Positions 29,335 through 37,748 of a DNA stretch of 64,000 nt are shown one piece after another. A model generated the notes under the pieces. That model saw only the letters and a list, made by a program, of their open reading frames with translations, was not told where the DNA came from and searched no databases. The first letter of the stretch is position 1, and each line of letters starts with the position of its first letter. The position numbers were made by a program, and so were the translations under genes. The DNA lies in assembly GCF_000717915.1 (NCBI RefSeq), contig NZ_JOCX01000014.1, forward strand, positions 1 to 64,000. The letters run 5' to 3'. The stretch is from Streptomyces sp. NRRL S-244 (lineage in GTDB: Bacteria > Actinomycetota > Actinomycetes > Streptomycetales > Streptomycetaceae).

Positions 29335-29982
29335 ATGGCCGTCACCGTTCCACCGCCCCGCGTCGCGCCCGAGGATTCACCCGCGGATTCGCCCCGGGAC
29401 GCGTACGCGTCCTGGTACGAGGAGGTGCTCGGCTGGCCCGTCGCCGGCGGACCGCCGGCCCGGCTGGTCACCGGGGTGCGGTTCGACGTGCTGGAGCTGC
29501 CGGCCGATGCCGGGGAGCGGCTGCTGCGCGGGCCGGTCGCCACGGGTCCGGTGGCGCTCGCGGGGCGCAGGATGCGGTTCCTGGTGGCCGCGGGGAGCGC
29601 CGACGAGCTGGACGGGCTGCTCGACTGGCTGGAGTGGGGCGGGGTCGCCCTGGACCTCACCGCGCTGGGCGCCGGCGGCCGGATCTCGGCCCCGGTCCCG
29701 CCGGGACACCCCCAGGGAAGTCCCCGGGGGGCCGCCGTGTGGCTGCGACCCCCCGAGCAGGGGTGTGAGGCACTGCTGCCGTCCCTGCCCGGTCCGGGGC
29801 AGGGCGCCGGTCCCCGGCACGGTGGTGCCGGGCCCGAGCTCGTACGCCTGGTCGCGGCGGCGGCGACGGAATGCCACCGGGCGCGATTGTGGCGGCGTAC
29901 GCCCCTGAGAGCCCCTTCCCTCACAGGACCGCAGGCCCTGGGGGAACGAGAGGCCGAGGGTCAGCCCTTGGCGTTCTCGTAG
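29335..29982 (+). CDS. SCO3374-like conserved hypothetical protein
   Basis: 215 residues. The N-terminal two thirds resemble a small globular domain (YASWYEEVLGWPVAGGPPARLVTGVRFDVLELP), the fold seen at the start of bifunctional primase/polymerase-like proteins, followed by a Pro/Gly-rich tail. I recognise it only as a Streptomyces family of unknown function near lsr2. GGAG lies 11 bases before the ATG at 29335. Its last 22 bases overlap the 3' end of lsr2 on the opposite strand, an unusual tail-to-tail overlap with no terminator in between. Confidence 0.72.
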   Translation: MAVTVPPPRVAPEDSPADSPRDAYASWYEEVLGWPVAGGPPARLVTGVRFDVLELPADAGERLLRGPVATGPVALAGRRMRFLVAAGSADELDGLLDWLEWGGVALDLTALGAGGRISAPVPPGHPQGSPRGAAVWLRPPEQGCEALLPSLPGPGQGAGPRHGGAGPELVRLVAAAATECHRARLWRRTPLRAPSLTGPQALGEREAEGQPLAFS

Positions 29983-30299
29983 GCCTCGCGGATCTCCTGC
30001 GGGACGCGCCCGCGGTCGTTGACGCTCATCCCCTGGGCCTTGGCCCACGCGCGGATCTCGGCGGTGTCCGGGTTGCCGGACGTCGCGGCCGTACGGGCCT
30101 TGGCGCGACCACCGGAGGCGCGGCCACCGGTGCGGCGGGCGCCCTTGACGTAGTCGGCGAGCGCGGAGCGCAGCTTCTCCGCGTTGGCGGTGGTGAGGTC
30201 GATCTCGTAGGTCTTGCCATCCAGAGCGAACGTCACGGTCTCGTCCGCCTCGCCACCGTCGAGGTCGTCGACAAGAAGGACCTGAACCTTCTGTGCCAC
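29961..30299 (-). CDS. lsr2: Nucleoid-associated protein Lsr2
   Basis: 112-residue H-NS-like silencer of AT-rich DNA. N-terminal dimerisation beta/alpha part (VQVLLVDDLDGGEADETVTFALDGKTYEIDL), a basic Gly/Arg linker, and the C-terminal AT-hook-like domain with RGR at 96-98 (VNDRGRVP). The GTG start at 30299 has AAAGGAAA 7 bases upstream. The 60 bases upstream are notably A/T-rich for this chromosome and include a GAAAAGC/GCTTTTC dyad, a plausible site for autorepression. Confidence 0.95.
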   Translation of the reverse strand: MAQKVQVLLVDDLDGGEADETVTFALDGKTYEIDLTTANAEKLRSALADYVKGARRTGGRASGGRAKARTAATSGNPDTAEIRAWAKAQGMSVNDRGRVPQEIREAYENAKG

Positions 30300-30316
30300 C
30301 GGGATTTCCTTTCATC

Positions 30317-30349
30317 GAAAAGCAGTACGCGGAAAGGAAACCGCTTTTC
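30317..30349. promoter_or_regulatory. A/T-rich dyad upstream of lsr2
   Basis: GAAAAGC (30317-30323) and GCTTTTC (30343-30349) lie 19 bases apart within an A-rich stretch containing AAAGGAAA and GGAAAGGAAA. Lsr2 prefers A/T-rich DNA, so this may be its autoregulatory site; the evidence is compositional only. Confidence 0.45.
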
Positions 30350-30464
30350 CCTGGAAAACACAAACCCCCGGGGAGAGGTTCGAGACCGCAACGCGGCGGG
30401 AAACGTGCGCGATTCGGACATAGGCCACAGGTGCGCGGAGCACGGGAAAAGCCGCCGTGATCGT

Positions 30465-30995
30465 TCAGAGGTGCAGAAGCATCCGACTGTTGCCCAAGGT
30501 GTTCGGCTTCACTCGTTCGAGACCGAGGAACTCGGCGACGCCCTCGTCATAGGAACGCAGGAGCTCCATGTAGACATCCGTCTCGACCGGGGTCTCGCCG
30601 ATCTCGACGAAGCCGTGGTTCGCGAAGAAGTCCACTTCGAAGGTCAGGCAGAAAACCTTGGCGACACCGAGGGTCCGAGCGGTGTCCAACAACTGCCGCA
30701 GCAGCTGATGGCCGACTCCGGCGCCCTTCAACTCGCGGTCGACCGCGAGTGTGCGTACTTCGGCCAGGTCTTCCCACATGACGTGGAGAGCGCCGCAGCC
30801 GACCACCCGGCCGTCGGAGTCGCGTTCCGCGACCCAGAACTCCTGGATGTCCTCGTAAAGGACGACCGGGGCTTTGTCGAGGAGGATCCGCTGCTGCACG
30901 TACTGGTCGAGGAGGCGGCGCAGCGCGGGAACATCGCCGGTGCGGGCACGGCGGATCGTCACTGTTTTTGCGTGTTCAGCGGAAAACTCACCCAT
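30465..30995 (-). CDS. GNAT N-acetyltransferase (amino-acid N-acetyltransferase type)
   Basis: 176 residues. GNAT fold: VTIRRARTGDVPALRRLLDQY at residues 12-32, the acetyl-CoA loop VDRELKGAGVGHQLLRQLLDTA near 86-107, and the C-terminal FFANHGFVEIGE. It resembles the short ArgA-type N-acetylglutamate synthase of actinobacteria, which would start arginine synthesis; substrate not proven. TAGCGT lies 6 bases before the ATG at 30995 and uses the stop codon TAG of the upstream BlaI gene as its TAG, so the promoter overlaps that gene's end. Confidence 0.85.
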   Translation of the reverse strand: MGEFSAEHAKTVTIRRARTGDVPALRRLLDQYVQQRILLDKAPVVLYEDIQEFWVAERDSDGRVVGCGALHVMWEDLAEVRTLAVDRELKGAGVGHQLLRQLLDTARTLGVAKVFCLTFEVDFFANHGFVEIGETPVETDVYMELLRSYDEGVAEFLGLERVKPNTLGNSRMLLHL

Positions 30996-31004
30996 GCCCG
31001 GACG

Positions 31005-31532
31005 CTATCTCCCGGGCTCGGCCCCGCGCCCGGCGGAGTCCCCTTCGGCGGGAGGGGGTTCGGAGGGCGCCGCGGCCGGGGGCTGCGCGGCGGACCCGGC
31101 GGGCGGCTCGGCGGCCTGCTCAGCGGTCTGCTCAGCGGTCTGCTCCGCGGCTGTCTCAGCGGCCGAACCGTCGTCGTACCCCACGATGCGGAAGGCGTTC
31201 CGAAGGGCTTCGCGCTGTTCCGCGGACATCATGCCGAAGAAGGCCACGAGGGCGGCCGCGGGGTTGTCGCTCGTCGACCAGGCTTCGTTCATCAGTGCGG
31301 CCGAGTAGGCGGCGCGGGTGGAGACCGCGGTATATCGATAGGCGCGGCCTTCGGCTTCCCGGCGGACCCAGCCCTTCTGATGGAGATTGTCCATAACCGT
31401 CATGACCGTGGTGTACGCGATGGACCGTTCCTGCTGGAGGTCTTCCAGTACTTCACGAACAGTGACCGGGCGGTTCCACTGCCACACCCGCGTCATGACC
31501 GCGTCTTCGAGTTCTCCCAAGGGGCGAGGCAC
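31005..31532 (-). CDS. BlaI/MecI/CopY-family transcriptional repressor
   Basis: 175 residues. The winged helix at 1-75 is typical (PLGELEDAVMTRVWQWNRPVTVREVLEDLQQERSIAYTTV). The C-terminal 50 residues are Ala/Glu/Gln/Pro repeats (TAEQTAEQTAEQAAEPP), an unusual disordered extension. No BlaR-type protease gene is adjacent. TATCGT lies 6 bases before the GTG at 31532 (leaderless), and the dyad GCACTATCGTGC overlaps that -10, a plausible site for autorepression. Confidence 0.85.
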   Translation of the reverse strand: MPRPLGELEDAVMTRVWQWNRPVTVREVLEDLQQERSIAYTTVMTVMDNLHQKGWVRREAEGRAYRYTAVSTRAAYSAALMNEAWSTSDNPAAALVAFFGMMSAEQREALRNAFRIVGYDDGSAAETAAEQTAEQTAEQAAEPPAGSAAQPPAAAPSEPPPAEGDSAGRGAEPGR

Positions 31533-31663
31533 AACAGCACGATAGTGCGGAATGTGCGGAATTGCCCGGCTATTCGGAACGCAACGCGCCGCAAAAATGG
31601 CGGGCGCCGCGTTACAGGGGACGGCCGCGCGGGAGAAGGTCCGGAGCGGGAAGGCCGGGCGGG

Positions 31664-31837
31664 CTACTTGCCGGGCCGGGCCTGCTTGGCGGCCTCGGCG
31701 CGGGCGATCACGGCGTCGACGGCCGCGTCTTCCTTGGCCTTGTTGGCGCCGCCCTGGCTCTTCACGATCGTCACGACGAGCGCGATGAAGAAGCCGGCCA
31801 TCACTACGGGGGGCACGAGCGCGGAAACGTAGTCCAT
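31664..31837 (-). CDS. Small single-pass membrane protein (57 aa)
   Basis: A short ORF with strong Streptomyces codon bias encodes 57 residues: MDYVSALVPPVVMAGF begins an N-terminal transmembrane helix (about residues 5-26) followed by a charged, Lys/Ala-rich helical tail ending KQARPGK. TACGCT lies 6 bases before the ATG at 31837, and GGGGGC abuts the start, giving either leaderless or weak Shine-Dalgarno initiation. The promoter overlaps the stop codon of the upstream gene. It is a conserved-looking actinobacterial small protein of unknown function. Confidence 0.75.
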   Translation of the reverse strand: MDYVSALVPPVVMAGFFIALVVTIVKSQGGANKAKEDAAVDAVIARAEAAKQARPGK

Positions 31838-31850
31838 GCCCCCAGCGTAG

Positions 31851-32507
31851 CTACCCGGCCGCGAGCCCGGCCGCCGGGGGCGGGGTGGGCTTGCGGCGCG
31901 GCGGGAACACCTCGCCGGGGGTCGGGATGGGCCGCTCGGAGGGGCGTTCGGGACGCGGCGGCTCCTTGGGGGCCGGGGCGGGCCGGGCGGGCTCCTCCTT
32001 GCCGTCCTTCGCCCCCCTGAGCTCCCTGGACTCCCTGGACTCCCTGGTGTCCTTGCCCCCGGACAGCGCCAGCAGGCGGGTCCGGGGCTGCGGGGTCGTG
32101 GAGAGCCGCCGGCGCACGGAGCGCTCGGCGATGCCCTGGCAGCGCTCCAGCAGCGCCGCCGCGACCGGGTTGGCCCGCAGGGCGCGCAGGGCGGCCAGGT
32201 CGTCGGGCGCGGGCTCGTACCCCGCGGCCAGGGCGTCCTGGAGCAGCTCCAGGTAGCCGGAGAGGCTGCCGGGCAGGGCGTCGCGGTAGCGGGCCAGGTC
32301 GGCGAGGAGGAACTCTCTGAGCCGCCCCGCCTCCTGGACCGCGTCGTCCACCGACTGCGCGAGGCGCAGACAGTCCTGGACCTCGGGGGCCGTCAGGGGG
32401 GCGGGGGCCGTGGAGGACTGGAGGGCGTGGGCGAGCGTTCGCCTGAGCACGTGCAGCTCGGCGGCGCTGAACGCCATGCCGCCGCGGGATCCGTAGGGCG
32501 TGGGCAT
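31851..32507 (-). CDS. Conserved helical protein of unknown function
   Basis: 218 residues, mostly alpha-helical in residues 10-140 (AELHVLRRTLAHALQ, SVDDAVQEAGRLREFLLADLARYRDAL, GYLELLQDALAAGYEPAPDDLAALRALR), followed by an Arg/Glu-rich repeat (DTRESRESRELRG) and a Pro-rich tail. No known domain is recognised. TATCTT lies 6 bases before the ATG at 32507, deciding this start over the in-frame ATG at 32477. Confidence 0.72.
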   Translation of the reverse strand: MPTPYGSRGGMAFSAAELHVLRRTLAHALQSSTAPAPLTAPEVQDCLRLAQSVDDAVQEAGRLREFLLADLARYRDALPGSLSGYLELLQDALAAGYEPAPDDLAALRALRANPVAAALLERCQGIAERSVRRRLSTTPQPRTRLLALSGGKDTRESRESRELRGAKDGKEEPARPAPAPKEPPRPERPSERPIPTPGEVFPPRRKPTPPPAAGLAAG

Positions 32508-32572
32508 GGGCCGAAGATACGCGCTAATCGGACAAAATCCCCTGAGCGGCATGATTCCGGGCGCGCCGACGG

Positions 32573-32758
32573 CTACCCGTCCGCCTTGACGGCGTCAAGG
32601 AAGTCGGCCCAGGCGGACTGGGTCGTGGCCAGAACCAGGTGCGCCGGGTCGGCCCGGTCGGCCACGCGGACGAGGTGGCCGGGGGCCGCGGAGACGTAGA
32701 CGCAGTTGTCTCCTTCGCCGCAGTACGTGGACTTCTGCCAGGCGGGGTGAGCGGTCAT
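32573..32758 (-). CDS. DUF397-family small protein
   Basis: 61 residues with the DUF397 pattern: WQKSTYCGEGDNCVYV, then a short beta segment and FLDAVKADG at the end. In Streptomyces these proteins usually sit beside a helix-turn-helix regulator (BldB/WhiJ-like pairs); none is adjacent here, so this copy is an orphan. GGAGGAG lies 5 bases before the ATG at 32758. Confidence 0.85.
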   Translation of the reverse strand: MTAHPAWQKSTYCGEGDNCVYVSAAPGHLVRVADRADPAHLVLATTQSAWADFLDAVKADG

Positions 32759-32900
32759 GGTGTCTCCTCCGGGGGACGGCTCCGTTGCTTTCCCGTGCAG
32801 GGAAGGTAACCGGGAGGCGGCGCCGGACCGACGACTTCGGCGGAAATCGGTGCGGCGTCGTTGCAGTGGCGGGACCATTTGCGCATCTGCGGCGCCTCCG

Positions 32901-34016
32901 TCAGAGGCGGGCCGTGAAGGCCTGGGCCGCCTCGCGGACCTCCTCGGGGGTCCAGGTGAGTCCCGGAGCGGTGACCGTCACTTCCGTCACCGAGACGCCC
33001 GGGACCGGCGCCGCCGTCCAGCGGCGGAACAGGACCGTGCCCGTCTCCTCCGCCAGGCGGACCCCCGCCTCCGTCAGGCGGTCCGCCTCGTACGGCAGCC
33101 AGACCTGGAACTGGTGCGTGTGCGGGGTCTCCGGGTTGATCCGGAACCACGGGACCGGGCCGCCGGCCAGCGCCTCGGCCAGTGCCGAAGCCACCGTGCG
33201 GGCCTGGGCCACGTACGACGGCAGGCGCGGGAGCTCCCCGTCCAGGCCGGCCAGCGCCGACAGGGCCTGCGGGAACTGGCGGAAGATCTGGCCCCCGTAC
33301 CGGTGGCGCCAGACCCGCGCCTCCGCGATCAGGGCGCAGGAGCCCGCCAGGGCCGCGCCGCCGAGGCCGCCGAGCGACTTGTAGAACGAGACGTACACGG
33401 AGTCCGCGAGAGCGGCGATCTCCTGGAGCGGCCGCCCGAAGTGCACGGTCGACTCCCACAGCCGGGCCCCGTCGAAATGGACCACCGCGTCCCGTTCGCG
33501 GGCCGCGTCGACCAGCGCCCGGAGCTCCTCCCAGGTGGGGAGGAGGAAGCCCGGGTCGCGCAGCGGGAGCTCCAGCATCAGCGTGCCGAAGGGCTCCGCC
33601 AGGTCCGCGACCTCCTCCGCCGTCGGCTGGCGCGGGTCCGTCGTCGGGTACACCGTCCGCAGGCCCGAGACCAGCGACAGCGCGCCGCCCTCCCACAGCT
33701 CGGGATGGCTCATCGGGTGCAGTGCGACCACCGGGTTCCCGGTCCGCCCCGCCCAGCAGCGCAGCGCGATCTGCTGGGCCATCGTCCCCGACGGGAAGAA
33801 CGCCGCGTCCTCCGTGCCCAGCAGCTCCGCCACCCGCCGCTCCAGCCGGGTCACCACCCCGTCCCCGTACACGTCGGCCGGCTCGTCGGGATCCGGCGCG
33901 GCCAGCCCCGCCAGCAGCTCCCCGACGGTCGCCTCCCGCGCGCCGGGCGAGAGCATCCGATCCGCCGCCCGCCCCGCCGCCAGCAGCCGCTTCGTCAGAT
34001 CATCGTCATCCGTCAT
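32901..34016 (-). CDS. PLP-dependent beta-eliminating lyase, threonine aldolase-like
   Basis: 371 residues of fold type I. Features: VYGDGVVTRLERRVAELLGTEDAAFFPSG at about 47-75, the Asp that binds the PLP pyridine nitrogen in VVHFDGARLWES (near 180), and the Schiff-base Lys in VSFYKSLGGLGG (near 213). This matches low-specificity L-threonine aldolases, which cleave threonine to glycine and acetaldehyde. The ATG at 34016 is chosen because the conserved region begins soon after; openings further upstream overlap the divergent gene's promoter. Confidence 0.86.
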   Translation of the reverse strand: MTDDDDLTKRLLAAGRAADRMLSPGAREATVGELLAGLAAPDPDEPADVYGDGVVTRLERRVAELLGTEDAAFFPSGTMAQQIALRCWAGRTGNPVVALHPMSHPELWEGGALSLVSGLRTVYPTTDPRQPTAEEVADLAEPFGTLMLELPLRDPGFLLPTWEELRALVDAARERDAVVHFDGARLWESTVHFGRPLQEIAALADSVYVSFYKSLGGLGGAALAGSCALIAEARVWRHRYGGQIFRQFPQALSALAGLDGELPRLPSYVAQARTVASALAEALAGGPVPWFRINPETPHTHQFQVWLPYEADRLTEAGVRLAEETGTVLFRRWTAAPVPGVSVTEVTVTAPGLTWTPEEVREAAQAFTARL

Positions 34017-34114
34017 GCCCCCGATCATCGCCGACCGGCCAACACGCCCAGGGGCTAGCATGGCGACGTATCGTCCGGTACCCCCCGCGGACTGGAACGG
34101 AAGGCCTTCCCCGC

Positions 34115-35020
34115 GTGAATTCATCCCAGCAACCGCGCCCCGCCCGGCTCACCGTCGGCGTCGTCGGCGCAGGCCGGGTCGGCCCCGCACTGGCCCGCGC
34201 GCTCCAGCAGGCCGGGCACCGGCCGGTCGCCGTGTCCGGCGTCTCCGACGCCTCCCGCCGGCGCGCCGCGCGGATGCTGCCCGACGTGCCGCTCGTACCG
34301 CCCGCGCAGGTGCTGGAGCTGGCCGACCTGGTGCTGCTGACCGTGCCCGACGACGCGCTGCCGGCCCTCGTCGAGGGACTCGCGGAGACCGGCGCGGTCC
34401 GGCCCGGCCAGCTCCTCGTCCACACCTCCGGGCGGTACGGGACCGCCGTGCTGGACCCGGCCCGCCGCGCGGGCGCGCTCCCGCTGGCCCTGCACCCCGC
34501 GATGACCTTCACCGGCACCGAGGTGGACGTGCAGCGGCTCGCCGGCTGCTCGTTCGGCGTCACGGCCCCCGACGAGCTGCGGCTCGCGGCCGAGGCCCTG
34601 GTGATCGAGATGGGCGGGGAGCCCGAGTGGATCGCGGAGGAGAACCGTCCGCTCTACCACGCTGCCCTCGCCCTCGGCGCGAACCACCTGGTCACCCTGG
34701 TCGCCCAGGCCATGGAGCTGCTGCACAAGGCCGGGGTCGAGCACCCCGACCGGATGCTCGGCCCGCTCCTCGGCGCGGCCCTCGACAACGCCCTGCGCTC
34801 GGGTGACGCCGCGCTGACCGGCCCGGTGGCCCGCGGCGACGCCGGTACGGTCGCCGCGCACATCACGGAGCTGCGCAGGCACGCCCCGGCCTCGGTCGCC
34901 GGATACCTGGCGATGGCCCGCACCACCGCCGACCGGGCCCTCGCGCACGGCCTCCTCAAGCCCGAACTCGCCGAGGACCTCCTGGGCGTACTCGCCGATC
35001 CCGAGGGTGGGGACCAGTGA
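34115..35020 (+). CDS. DUF2520 Rossmann dehydrogenase-like protein (PanE/ProC-like)
   Basis: 301 residues. N-terminal Rossmann fold [17 protein letters not shown] (14-30), LLTVPDDAL, and an all-alpha C-terminal DUF2520 domain ([27 protein letters not shown]). The layout resembles ketopantoate reductases. It is the first gene of a tightly coupled operon and overlaps panC by four bases (GTGA), so it may supply pantoate for PanC; this is inference, as the activity is not proven. GGAAGG lies upstream of the GTG at 34115. Confidence 0.85.
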   Translation: MNSSQQPRPARLTVGVVGAGRVGPALARALQQAGHRPVAVSGVSDASRRRAARMLPDVPLVPPAQVLELADLVLLTVPDDALPALVEGLAETGAVRPGQLLVHTSGRYGTAVLDPARRAGALPLALHPAMTFTGTEVDVQRLAGCSFGVTAPDELRLAAEALVIEMGGEPEWIAEENRPLYHAALALGANHLVTLVAQAMELLHKAGVEHPDRMLGPLLGAALDNALRSGDAALTGPVARGDAGTVAAHITELRRHAPASVAGYLAMARTTADRALAHGLLKPELAEDLLGVLADPEGGDQ

Positions 35021-36018
35021 CCGACCTGCTGCTGATCGACACCGCCGAGGAGCTGCACAAGCTCCCGCGGACCGCCGTCGGCCCCCGCGCCGTCGTCATG
35101 ACCATGGGCGCCCTCCACGACGGCCACGCCACCTTGATCCGTACGGCCCGCGAGCGGGCCGGGCAGACGGGCCAGGTCGTGGTCACCGTCTTCGTGAACC
35201 CCCTCCAGTTCGGGGCGAACGAGGACCTCGACCGCTACCCCCGCACCCTCGACGCCGACCTGGAGATCGCCCGGGCCGCCGGCGCCGACGCCGTGTTCGC
35301 CCCGGCCGCCGACGAGGTCTACCCCGGCGGCGACCCCCAGGTGCGGGTCAGCGCCGGCCCGATGGGCGAGCGCCTCGAAGGGGCCACCCGGCCCGGGCAC
35401 TTCGACGGCATGCTGACCGTCGTCGCCAAGCTGCTCCACCTCACCCGCCCCGACCTGGCCCTGTTCGGCCAGAAGGACGCGCAGCAACTCGCCCTGATCC
35501 GGCGGATGGTGACCGACCTGAACTTCCCCGTCGAGGTGGTCGGCGTACCGACCGTCCGCGAGGAGGACGGGCTCGCGCTGTCGTCCCGCAACCGGTACCT
35601 CTCCGCCCAGGAGCGCCGCACCGCCCTGGCCCTCTCGCGCGCCCTGTTCGCCGGGCAGGACCGGCTCGCCGCGCAGGCCGCGCTGCGCGCCCGCGCCGAG
35701 GCCTCCCCGGCCAGCGACGAGCGGGCCACCGCCCTGGCCCGGCTCGGCGAGATCCGCTCAGCCGCCGACGCGCACGCCGTGTCCGCCGCGGGCACCGGGC
35801 TGCCGGACGCCGTACGGGCCGCCGCCCGGCACGTCCTGGAGGAGGCGGGCCGGCACGATCCGCCGCTGGTGCTGGACTACCTGGCGCTGGTGGATCCGCA
35901 GGACTTCACCGACGTCCGCCCCGACTTCACCGGGCAGGCCGTCCTGGCCGTCGCCGCCAAGGTGGGGACGACCCGGCTGATCGACAACATCCCATTGGAG
36001 TTCGGAGCACACACGTGA
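35017..36018 (+). CDS. panC: Pantothenate synthetase
   Basis: Joins pantoate and beta-alanine with ATP to make pantothenate. 333 residues, slightly longer than the usual 280-310, with extra Ala-rich residues near 225-240. Motifs: [10 protein letters not shown] with the HxGH-like His34/His37, [27 protein letters not shown], and SSRNRYLS (KMSKS-like). It overlaps both neighbours by four bases (GTGA at each end), so it is translationally coupled to DUF2520 and nadB. Confidence 0.95.
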   Translation: MTDLLLIDTAEELHKLPRTAVGPRAVVMTMGALHDGHATLIRTARERAGQTGQVVVTVFVNPLQFGANEDLDRYPRTLDADLEIARAAGADAVFAPAADEVYPGGDPQVRVSAGPMGERLEGATRPGHFDGMLTVVAKLLHLTRPDLALFGQKDAQQLALIRRMVTDLNFPVEVVGVPTVREEDGLALSSRNRYLSAQERRTALALSRALFAGQDRLAAQAALRARAEASPASDERATALARLGEIRSAADAHAVSAAGTGLPDAVRAAARHVLEEAGRHDPPLVLDYLALVDPQDFTDVRPDFTGQAVLAVAAKVGTTRLIDNIPLEFGAHT

Positions 36019-37748
36019 GCACCCCAGGCAACGGCACCGCCGGCACCGGCATACGGCTGCACGCCAACGCCCCCGGCTGGGCCCTCGACGCCGACGTCGT
36101 GGTCGTCGGCTCCGGCGTCGCCGGCCTGACCGCCGCACTGCGCTGCGCCGCCGCGGGCCGCCGTACGGTCGTGGTCACCAAGGCCCGGCTCGACGACGGT
36201 TCCACCCGCTGGGCGCAGGGCGGGATCGCCGCGGCCCTCGGGGAGGGCGACACCCCCGAGCAGCACCTGGACGACACGCTGGTCGCGGGCGCCGGGCTGT
36301 GCGACGAGGCCGCCGTACGCCTGCTGGTGACCGAGGGGCCGGACGCCGTGCGCCGGCTCATGGCCACCGGCGCCGTCTTCGACACCTCCGCCGAGACCGG
36401 CGAGATAGAGCTGACCCGCGAGGGCGGCCACCACCGCCGCCGGATCGCGCACGCGGGCGGCGACGCCACCGGCGCGGAGATCTCCCGCGCGCTGGTCGAA
36501 GCCGTCCACCGGGCGGGTATCCGTACGGTCGAGAACGCGCTCGTACTGGACCTCCTCCAGGACGCCGAGGGCCGTACGGCCGGCGTCACCCTGCACGTCA
36601 TGGGCGAGGGCCAGCACGACGGCGTCGGCGCCGTCCACGCGCCCGCCGTGATCCTGGCGACCGGCGGCATGGGCCAGGTCTTCTCGGCCACCACCAACCC
36701 GTCGGTCTCCACCGGCGACGGCGTCGCGCTCGCCCTGCGGGCCGGGGCCGAGGTCTCCGACCTGGAGTTCGTCCAGTTCCACCCGACCGTGCTCTTCCTC
36801 GGCCCGGACGCCGAGGGCCAGCAGCCGCTGGTGTCGGAGGCGGTCCGCGGCGAGGGCGCGTACCTGGTCGACGCCGACGGCGTCCGCTTCATGCAGGGGC
36901 AGCACGAGCTGGCCGAGCTGGCCCCGCGCGACATCGTCGCCAAGGGCATCATGCGCCGCATGCAGGAGCAGGGCGCGCAGCACATGTACCTGGACGCCCG
37001 GCACTTCGGCGCGCAGATGTGGGAGCAGCGCTTCCCGACCATCCTGGCCGCCTGCCGCTCCCACGGCATCGACCCGGTCACCGAGCCCATCCCGGTCGCG
37101 CCCGCCGCGCACTACGCCTCCGGCGGCGTACGGACCGACCTGCACGGCCGGACCACCGTCCCGGGCCTGTACGCGTGCGGCGAGGTGGCCTGCACCGGCG
37201 TGCACGGCGCGAACCGGCTCGCCTCCAACTCCCTGCTGGAGGGGCTCGTCTTCGCGGAGCGGATCGCCGCCGACATCGCCGGCGGGGCGCCCGCCGGCAG
37301 CGGCCCCGGCATCCCGGTCCCCGCGACCGGCCCGCTCCAGCCCGCCGAGGCGCGGTACGAGGTCCAGCGCATCATGACGGACGGCGCGGGCGTGCTGCGC
37401 TCCGCCGCGTCGCTGCGCACGGCGGCCGCCGCCCTGGAGGACCTCTACGCGACGGCCCTCACGGCGCTGGAGACGGACGGCAAGACCGCCGTGCCCGGCG
37501 TCGAGACCTGGGAGGCCACGAACCTGCTGTGCGTGGCCCGCGTGCTGGTGGCAGCGGCCCTGCGCCGCGAGGAGACCCGCGGCTGCCACTGGCGCGAGGA
37601 CCACCCCGACCGGGACGACGCCGCCTGGCGCCGCCACCTCGTCGTCCGGCTGTCCGCCACCGAGAGGCGGGCCCTGGTCGTCACCCCCACCGACTCCGCG
37701 GGCTTTCCGTCCGTACAGCACCCCCTGAGCCAGGAGCAGTCATCGTGA
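36015..37748 (+). CDS. nadB: L-aspartate oxidase
   Basis: FAD enzyme oxidising aspartate to iminoaspartate for quinolinate synthesis. 577 residues. FAD-binding [15 protein letters not shown] (about 29-43), [22 protein letters not shown], active-site region [18 protein letters not shown] and [13 protein letters not shown] are all conserved. It overlaps panC and nadC by four bases. No nadA (quinolinate synthase) is present in the window; in Streptomyces it is usually elsewhere. Confidence 0.95.
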   Translation: MSTPGNGTAGTGIRLHANAPGWALDADVVVVGSGVAGLTAALRCAAAGRRTVVVTKARLDDGSTRWAQGGIAAALGEGDTPEQHLDDTLVAGAGLCDEAAVRLLVTEGPDAVRRLMATGAVFDTSAETGEIELTREGGHHRRRIAHAGGDATGAEISRALVEAVHRAGIRTVENALVLDLLQDAEGRTAGVTLHVMGEGQHDGVGAVHAPAVILATGGMGQVFSATTNPSVSTGDGVALALRAGAEVSDLEFVQFHPTVLFLGPDAEGQQPLVSEAVRGEGAYLVDADGVRFMQGQHELAELAPRDIVAKGIMRRMQEQGAQHMYLDARHFGAQMWEQRFPTILAACRSHGIDPVTEPIPVAPAAHYASGGVRTDLHGRTTVPGLYACGEVACTGVHGANRLASNSLLEGLVFAERIAADIAGGAPAGSGPGIPVPATGPLQPAEARYEVQRIMTDGAGVLRSAASLRTAAAALEDLYATALTALETDGKTAVPGVETWEATNLLCVARVLVAAALRREETRGCHWREDHPDRDDAAWRRHLVVRLSATERRALVVTPTDSAGFPSVQHPLSQEQSS

